Source of the DNA: Cycas panzhihuaensis
Lineage: Eukaryota; Cycadophyta
Direction: 5' to 3'
Assembly: GCA_023213395.1 (NCBI GenBank)
Contig: CM041465.1
Location: 150,605,741 to 150,669,740, forward strand
Length of the DNA: 64,000 nucleotides
The notes beneath the pieces are model-generated. The model saw nothing but the letters and a program-made list of their open reading frames with translations, made no database searches and was not told where the DNA came from. Shown here piece by piece: positions 58,085 through 64,000 of the stretch. The stretch's first letter is position 1; every line of letters starts with the position of its first letter. A program made the position numbers and the translations under genes.

Positions 58085-59995
58085 GTTAGACATATTCTTG
58101 CTTGGCTTGCATGTGCCTTCTTTTATTTAGATGATGACTAGGACTAATATTTAAGGCCCTAGAGCCCCTCTCTACATCCCTTTAGCTCTCTTTTTAGGCC
58201 CATTCTCATTCATTTGGTCTCCTTTCTCCCTTATAGATACTGGTCACCCCTAATTTTAGGTTTTGAGGCTAGTTTTAAGGAGTTAGAGTGGCCTTAAGAT
58301 AGGGTTTAGGCTCCTTTTTAATAGTCCACTACTATAGTACAAAAAGTGGTACCAAAGAGCAATTCATAGTACTATAGATCTGTGGTACCACAAGTTTGTC
58401 TACAGTATGATTATTCTAGCTCCCAACCATGGCTCCAATAGCTAAACAACTCTTTTGCTACCTTATTTACTGGGCTTGGGGCAATACATCAGCCTAGGTC
58501 AGTTCATCATACACTAAGGAACCTCATTGGACCTCCAATTTCATGTTTTATTCAATTTTTCTTAAGATTTGAATCCTCCTCCTTAGCTCTATCCATGGTT
58601 TTAGGTGGTGGTTTCTCTACCTTGTGGGCATGAAACCACCACCTCCTCACCTTGTTATTTCCTATAAAACCCCTCCAATTTGAGGGTAGGATATCATACA
58701 TCTTCCATTCTTCTTATAATACTAAAATACTATTAAAACTATGCCATAATAACCCTTCTTCTCTTAATATAACTTGCATGATTTTGGAGCTAAGGTGAAG
58801 AAGTTAGAGATCAACCCTAGTGAAAGTAAAGGAGCATTAGAGAGCTTCATGTTGGGTGGATATCACTTCTTACCTCTCTATTAGATTGGGAATCCCCAAT
58901 CCTACCTTGGTTTACCATTTTGTAAGACTCCCTCTCACCCTTTCCCTCCTTGCTTTGTTATTATTGTCTTGCATAACTAGGGTTGTTTGGATTTGGTGGT
59001 TTCTCCTTTCATTACAATAGTAGAAGATAGGGTTGGATTTGCTCAATCTCTCCTTCCATTTTTGTAAACACCTTCTATTGAGTTGTAAGTTCATGTTAGA
59101 AAGGCTCTCTTTAGTACAACTAAGGAAACTACCTTTGTAGGTGAGTCCATGCCATTCCAAGGCACTTCTTCTCTCCTTGCTTCATATTTATTTTGTTGTT
59201 ATTCTACTATTCATTGCATATGCATACATGCATACTTCATAACTATGTATTGGTTAACCTTTTCATGCAATTAGATTTATTGAAAGATTGCTAGGATATT
59301 TCTTCCTTTAGATCTAATATGTAGGTATAGGAAGGAGTAACCCTCTACCATTTACATTAGAGTTTGAAGAAGGTGCACCTCAACAAGGTGAGCACCTCTT
59401 ATTTCTTACACTTATGGTTGCATATATTCTTTTACTTATTCCTTTGATTGCTTTCCATTCATTATCTTTTTATTTGGGGAGGGTAAGTGGAGCCCCCTTA
59501 TTCTATTATAACTGGTAATATAAGCATTAGAAAGGAGGATGAAGAGAGGTGTTACCAGCCATTAATTAAGCCTGATGCACCTCTTTCCCCTTCTCTTTTG
59601 TTATTTTATATGCTTACTATTATTCTCACTCTTCTCCCCAATGTAAGAATTCCTCCCTCCAGTTGTTTATTCCTTTTTAGTTGCATAATCATTGAAAATA
59701 TAAAATAAGGAAGTAGAGGAGGGTTTCTTGCATAATAAAAAATATAAAGAAATTAATTTATAAGAAAGGAAATAGTTTTTTCTTTCCCTTTTATTTTAGC
59801 AAAAAGAATATTGAAAGCAAGGGTATTTTGGGCTAGGGTTACATGTAGGAAAGGAGCATTCACCTTTTTTGAGGTGCATGAGCACCTTACATGGGCCACC
59901 CAAGACTCCTTTACATCCCATACTAGGTCTCACACCCTAGGCCTAGCTCCCCATGGTGTTTATTATCTTAGGTACCCCCAGTAAGGGAGATCTCA
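58085..59995 (+). repeat. 5' LTR of Tat-like element G
   Basis: Ends ...GATCTCA immediately before the PBS of G, parallel to the LTR end of element A. It contains the GTACTATAG/GTGGTACCACAA module (58330-58415) and a TATA box (58663). The start near TGTTAGACAT (58085) is a guess. Similarity to region L at 40.8 kb supports LTR identity. Confidence 0.5.
58663..58669 (+). promoter_or_regulatory. TATA box of the element G LTR
   Basis: TTTCCTATAAAACCCCTCC, about 1.33 kb before the LTR end; aligned with the TATA box of region L. Confidence 0.6.
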
Positions 59996-59996
59996 C

Positions 59997-60013
59997 TAGA
60001 GACCATACTAGGG
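59997..60013 (+). promoter_or_regulatory. Primer binding site of element G
   Basis: TAGAGACCATACTAGGGAA, corresponding base by base to TGGCGACCATACTGGGGAA of element A with G-to-A and C-to-A changes. One base after the LTR end TCTCA. Confidence 0.75.
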
Positions 60014-60439
60014 AATGTCGATTATAATGCTTTAGGTTTCCTTTAGCTTTCTTGTGTACCTTTTCCCTTGCATAGGACCTTCTAGGGTGTCTTTCTTTTA
60101 GATTTCTTATTTATTACTTCTTTTCCTTCTTGGTCTTCTCTACTTCCTTACATAGAGTGGTTCACTCATAGATGTGATATTTCTCATACCACTTGCATGG
60201 TTTACCTCTTATTAAAGCAGAGCACTTTTATTCTTATGTCCCCTCATATAAGAGTCTCCAATGGAGAGTTATCCTTTTGATTGGGCTAATGACCCTTGTG
60301 CTTCAGATTAGCCTCATCCTAAGGCCCCTTCTTCCTAGTACGATCCTACCTAAGTTGGAAGAGATCCCACATATTATAATACCAACTCTGTTGAAGGTTT
60401 CCAAGACCTTCAATCACTCCCTATGTATGTCATAAGGAG

Positions 60440-62453
60440 TTATCAACCTAGGGATCCTACTTCATGCCCTAAAGGGTTCCTCCCATCTTATCCATCTTAT
60501 TTTAGTTGTTAAGGGGAAGTTCCCACCTCTTACGACCAATCATATGCTTCTCATAGAGATATGGTCGATGCCTTATGGGAATGCCAACTACGCAACCACT
60601 CCCCAAGTGGTTGTAAAGGTTCTTTCAAACTTTTCCCTCTATCTTCTATCGTTCCCCCTCCTTCATCCATTTCTTCCACTTCCTTTACTCTCTAGGAAGC
60701 AGTTTTAGTAGGGCATGTTTCCACATGCATCTCTCCTAGCTAGTTGGCCACTTTAAGCATACAAACCCCTCAAGCATAGGTAAGTATACCTTCACTTCTA
60801 ATAAACATACCCCAACCTATTACAATACTAACCCCTTCTTTTCCTTCAATCATGCCCTTTCCTATATTCCATATAGGACATGGGGGCATGGATTCCATCC
60901 ATCTGTAGCCAGAAACTATAGACCCTTTACTTTACATTCCTCCAGGGTATACATCTTAACCTTAAGGTCATGGGGGATCAAATCCTATTATTACATATGG
61001 GGTTGATCCCCTTCATCCTTATGGGGTTACCGCTACACTTGGGGGTCCATATGGGCAAAACCCCTTTCTCCATCCTATGTTTTATCAACCTTGCTCTATG
61101 TCTTACATAGGTTCTTCTTCGCACATCTACCCATCTACTCCCATAAGAGAATATCCTCAACCCTCACATCCTTATATAGCTTATCCCTGAGGTATAATAC
61201 GAACCTCTCACCCACCTCCTTACTCAAAGACTTCCCATTTGGGGGTTGTATACTCTTATCTATCAAAGGGATAGCCTACCCTCCTACCTCCTATGCTCCT
61301 TGTCAATAAGGGTATCATCCTTACTATGCCACCTTATACTTGCCATATGTTGGAGGTGGGAATTCTTATACTATATTCCTTTATTCCCAAGTTGACCCAT
61401 TGATCCAACTAAGGACTTATCCCTTTGTTGATTATTGATTAACCCCATTATCCATCAAGGTGTTAAGAACCAACTTACGGCCTCATCATCTTGAGGTACC
61501 CAAGTTTGATAGCACCTCCTCTCATGACCTAACTAAGCATGTCAGGGTATTTCCCATGGCATGTATAGACTATTGGGCCCATGACCATATTGCAATGAAA
61601 CTTTTCCCTAGATCTCTTTAGGGATATGCTCTTAAATGGTTCTATCATCTCTATACTCATTACATCTTAACATTTTAGTAGTTAGTTGAAGAATTCGTCA
61701 ATTATTTCATTATTGCCCAACCTTTTGAAACTGGGGTCAAAGCCCTACTCTCACTGAAACAAGGCCCTAAGAAACTAAACTATAATTTTGCATGGTGGTT
61801 ACATGATATACTTTACTCTTCTAAGGCCACATTACCAAAAGAGTTAAAGTAAGACCTTTTTATTAATAAATTATGCCCTAAGGTGCATACTAAGGACCTA
61901 AAGATGGGGGCAAGCTCTTATGATTCTTCCATAGCTAAATTCTTAGAGTTAGAAGCTATTGAGATATAAGTCAATCTCAAGAAGATTTGATGGTAATCGT
62001 AATATTGTGAGGTACCTCCTCCCCCATGTGACCAAAAGAGGTAACAACCAACTTCTAGGCTTCTTATCGACACAAATGACAAGACCTTAGATCACATTAC
62101 ATATGTTATTTTCTCTTTTGAGTGAAGGTTAAAGATCTTAAATTACAACTGACTCAAACCTCTCTTAAATTCCCACATCTTATTTATCAAACTTTCAAGA
62201 TCACCTTATTAATAAAATCTAACACTACCTGAGGAAGGGAATACAATCCCCTGCGAAAAAGAAGTAGTGTTCTATTTACATTAAGTGTTTCTACAATGAC
62301 TTGTAGTGTTGGAAGTAATACCCTAAACTTGTCCCATCTCATGAGCCTCTTTCATAGGGTTGTTCCAAGCCAAATTTGGAGCAACCTATTCATCATGATC
62401 TATTTTCTAACTATAAGGAATATGATCACTCTCATCAAAATAATAAAGCAAGG
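60440..62453 (+). pseudogene. Gag of element G, truncated by copia H
   Basis: Second copy of the gag family of element A. Matching segments: GVDPLHPYGVTATLGGPYGQ (about 60990-61050), VPTSYDQSYASHRDMVDALW (about 60520), YWAHDHIAMKLFPRSL (61570), ALKWFYHLYTHYI, LVEEFVNYFIIAQPFET (61690), SLKQGPKKLNYNFA, LFINKLCPKVH (61860) and a decayed Cys/His motif near 62265. Frames shift in the Pro-rich middle part and about 20 stops occur, so it is more decayed than A. The exact start is uncertain; 60440 is set by distance to the PBS. The sequence stops at 62453, where the LTR of H begins. Confidence 0.82.
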
Positions 62454-63173
62454 TGTTAAGGAAACTAGGTCCCTATAACCAAAAACTGTCACTAAGATCT
62501 AAACTATTTTGTAACTAGTTATATGAATTGAAACTAAAATTTAACATAAAAGTTATTAAATTAGAGATAATACAATAAATAAATAAAAAAGCCAAAGCAT
62601 CACATATACACCATATATAACATGGTAAAACCCTAGCATTGTGCTAGGAAAACATCCACACAAGAAATGTATCAATCTTTATTATCCAATAATGGAGAAA
62701 TATACATAATCTATAGTAGAATGCTCATAGCAATAACACCCAACTACCTCTACTCAATACATTATATCTAACACATCAAATACCATCAACATAATAGAAA
62801 AAACACCCTAAATTATGCTATATGAGAGAGTCATACAAGGCACAAATCTCGACTATCAAATCTGGGGTATTTTGAATAAATAACCCTAATTCTTTTTATA
62901 ATTTAGTATGTTTTATAGTGCTAGTTTTTTGGGTTAGGGGCTACCACCCATGAACCCATTCTTTGTGAGGTAGGGAGGGGATGGTTATTTGCGCCCTGCC
63001 CCCCCACCCCCCCCCTCCCCCTCTTAGATCCTCCCACTAAAGTTTAGAGGGGAGGGGATGGTTATCTGCGCCCCCTCCCCCTTAGATCCTCCCACTAAAG
63101 TTTAGAGGGGAAACCGTGCTACCAACTTGTCAAAATTTTTGCCTCCAAAATATTTTTGTCATATTATCTAATA
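62454..63173 (-). repeat. 3' LTR of copia element H
   Basis: 720 bp, homologous to the solo LTR at 11610-12241. It is longer because of an internal duplication (62974-63050 and 63051-63108). On the minus strand it follows the RNase H end and a weak purine tract (GATAGAGAC), so it is the 3' LTR. Its insertion cut the gag of element G. Confidence 0.87.
62974..63108 (-). repeat. Tandem duplication in the LTR of H
   Basis: Units GGAGGGGATGGTTAT ... AAAGTTTAGAGG of 77 and 58 bases; the length difference lies in a poly-C stretch. Confidence 0.88.
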
Positions 63174-63179
63174 GTCTCT

Positions 63180-63590
63180 ATCTTGATAATAATTTACTTG
63201 ATACCTTCCCTAAACCATTAATTATCTTTTCTGAAAACCAAGAGAAGTCAAGTACTATTTGAACTTCTCTAATAGGACTAATTTTATGAATATGTCAACA
63301 TAATTCTATTTTGTATTAACCTTCTCAAGTGTTATTGCACATATTTCCATAACCTCTCTAACAAAATGGTACGTAAGAGCAATATGCTTTGTCCTACTAT
63401 GATAAGTTGTATTCTTTACTAAGTAAATAGAACTTTGAAAATCACAAAATACCTTTACCTTTTCCTATTTTCTTATAAGCTTAACCAATAGACCCTGTAA
63501 CTAGATTACTTTCTTATAAGCATGTACTGCAATAACATATTCTATTTCTGTAGTTGATAATACAATTGTACTCTGCAATTTTGACATCCA
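63180..63590 (-). pseudogene. RNase H of copia element H
   Basis: Minus-strand WMSKLQSTIVLSTTEIEYVI, HAYKKVIWLQGLL, EKVKVFCDFQSSIYLVKNTT, SRTKHIALTYHFVRE, with two stops. This is the C-terminal half of a copia RNase H (STTEIEY for STTEAEY; CDFQSSI for CDNQSAI). Upstream of 63590 the similarity ends abruptly, so the element is broken there. Confidence 0.85.
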
Positions 63591-63591
63591 A

Positions 63592-64000
63592 CTTGAAGGA
63601 AGGATGGAGCTAGGAGATAAATCACTCACATGCACACAATGGCAATGGAGAATGAAAAAGAAGATAAAATAAGATATGAGAGCAAGCTTAGAGGTGAGAA
63701 TGAATAATGACTCCCTCCTTGAGATTTCACCTTTTACTATTGAGGGTGAGCATTAGGGTTAGGATTTTTTCGCCTAATGACATGAACCTGAAATTACATC
63801 TAAATGCACATAAAGTACATTTCATTAAGAGACTAATGCTAATAATATATCCTAAGGTCACATAATTAATCTACACAAATGACCTTGATACATTAACCTC
63901 TTTCAATCCCCCCTTAATAGTGGAAGGTCATTTTTAGAAAATCTATTCTATGAGGTCTTCATTTGAGCCTTAATATTACATTGAAATTCTAAATGACACT
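63592..64000. other. Unassigned right end
   Basis: No domain recognised; a different repeat appears to join the copia RNase H at about 63591. It could be the edge of a further insertion. Confidence 0.35.

Noticed and set aside
58912-59160. 82-codon minus-strand frame in the LTR of G
   Set aside because: No recognisable motif, antisense within an LTR; probably chance.
1-64000. tRNA, rRNA, CRISPR array or intact host gene
   Set aside because: No cloverleaf, rRNA core, regular spacer array or uninterrupted multi-exon gene was visible; the only tRNA-like matches are primer binding sites.

Overview
The window looks like intergenic DNA from a seed plant with a large, repeat-rich nuclear genome. 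It is AT-rich, CpG-poor and almost entirely built of nested, decayed LTR retrotransposons: Ty3/gypsy of the Tat and chromovirus types, and several Ty1/copia families. Plant origin is supported by the element types, the Met-tRNA primer sites (TGGTATCAGAGC), a plant-mobile-domain-like extra reading frame, and two captured fragments of genes with plant homologues. The species cannot be told from sequence alone. I see no intact host gene, rRNA, tRNA or CRISPR array.

Layout, left to right. 1-~5570: 5' part of a Tat-like gypsy element A on the minus strand (gag, PBS, long 5' LTR with TATA and G-boxes). ~5580-12855: a heavily decayed plus-strand Tat-type pol (B), with an antisense plant-mobile-domain ORF remnant behind it and a solo copia LTR at 11610-12241. 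12860-~25330: minus-strand chromovirus C with both LTRs, split by plus-strand element D (18413-24153). D has paired 436-bp LTRs and a gag remnant, no pol, and an antisense NRDE2-like gene fragment. 26500-26915: orphan RNase H domain. 27038-34215: copia E. 35163-40219: copia F with a perfect TTATA target-site duplication. 40220-42633: LTR-like piece L of the Tat family. 42634-47187: element I, 258-bp LTRs on the minus strand, no gag or pol recognised, carrying a BRCT-domain gene fragment. 47205-48884 and 54068-54590: two pieces of minus-strand copia J, on either side of the better preserved copia K (48885-54067). ~58085-62453: second Tat-like element G on the plus strand (LTR, PBS, gag), cut by the 3' LTR of copia H (62454-63590, minus), which runs towards the right edge.

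How it fits together. The autonomous elements (C, E, F, K) keep recognisable gag, protease, integrase, RT and RNase H order but are broken by stops and frameshifts. Many stops are explained by single C-to-T changes (CAA/CAG/CGA to TAA/TAG/TGA), the pattern expected from decay of methylated DNA. D and I look non-autonomous and would have depended on proteins from copia relatives. LTR comparison by eye gives about 7% divergence for D and K and about 13% for E and I, which fits D being nested in the older C. The most interesting features are the two LTR-bounded gene captures, the antisense mobile-domain ORF, the ~355-bp flank duplication around K, and the conserved upstream motif of the Tat-family LTRs.
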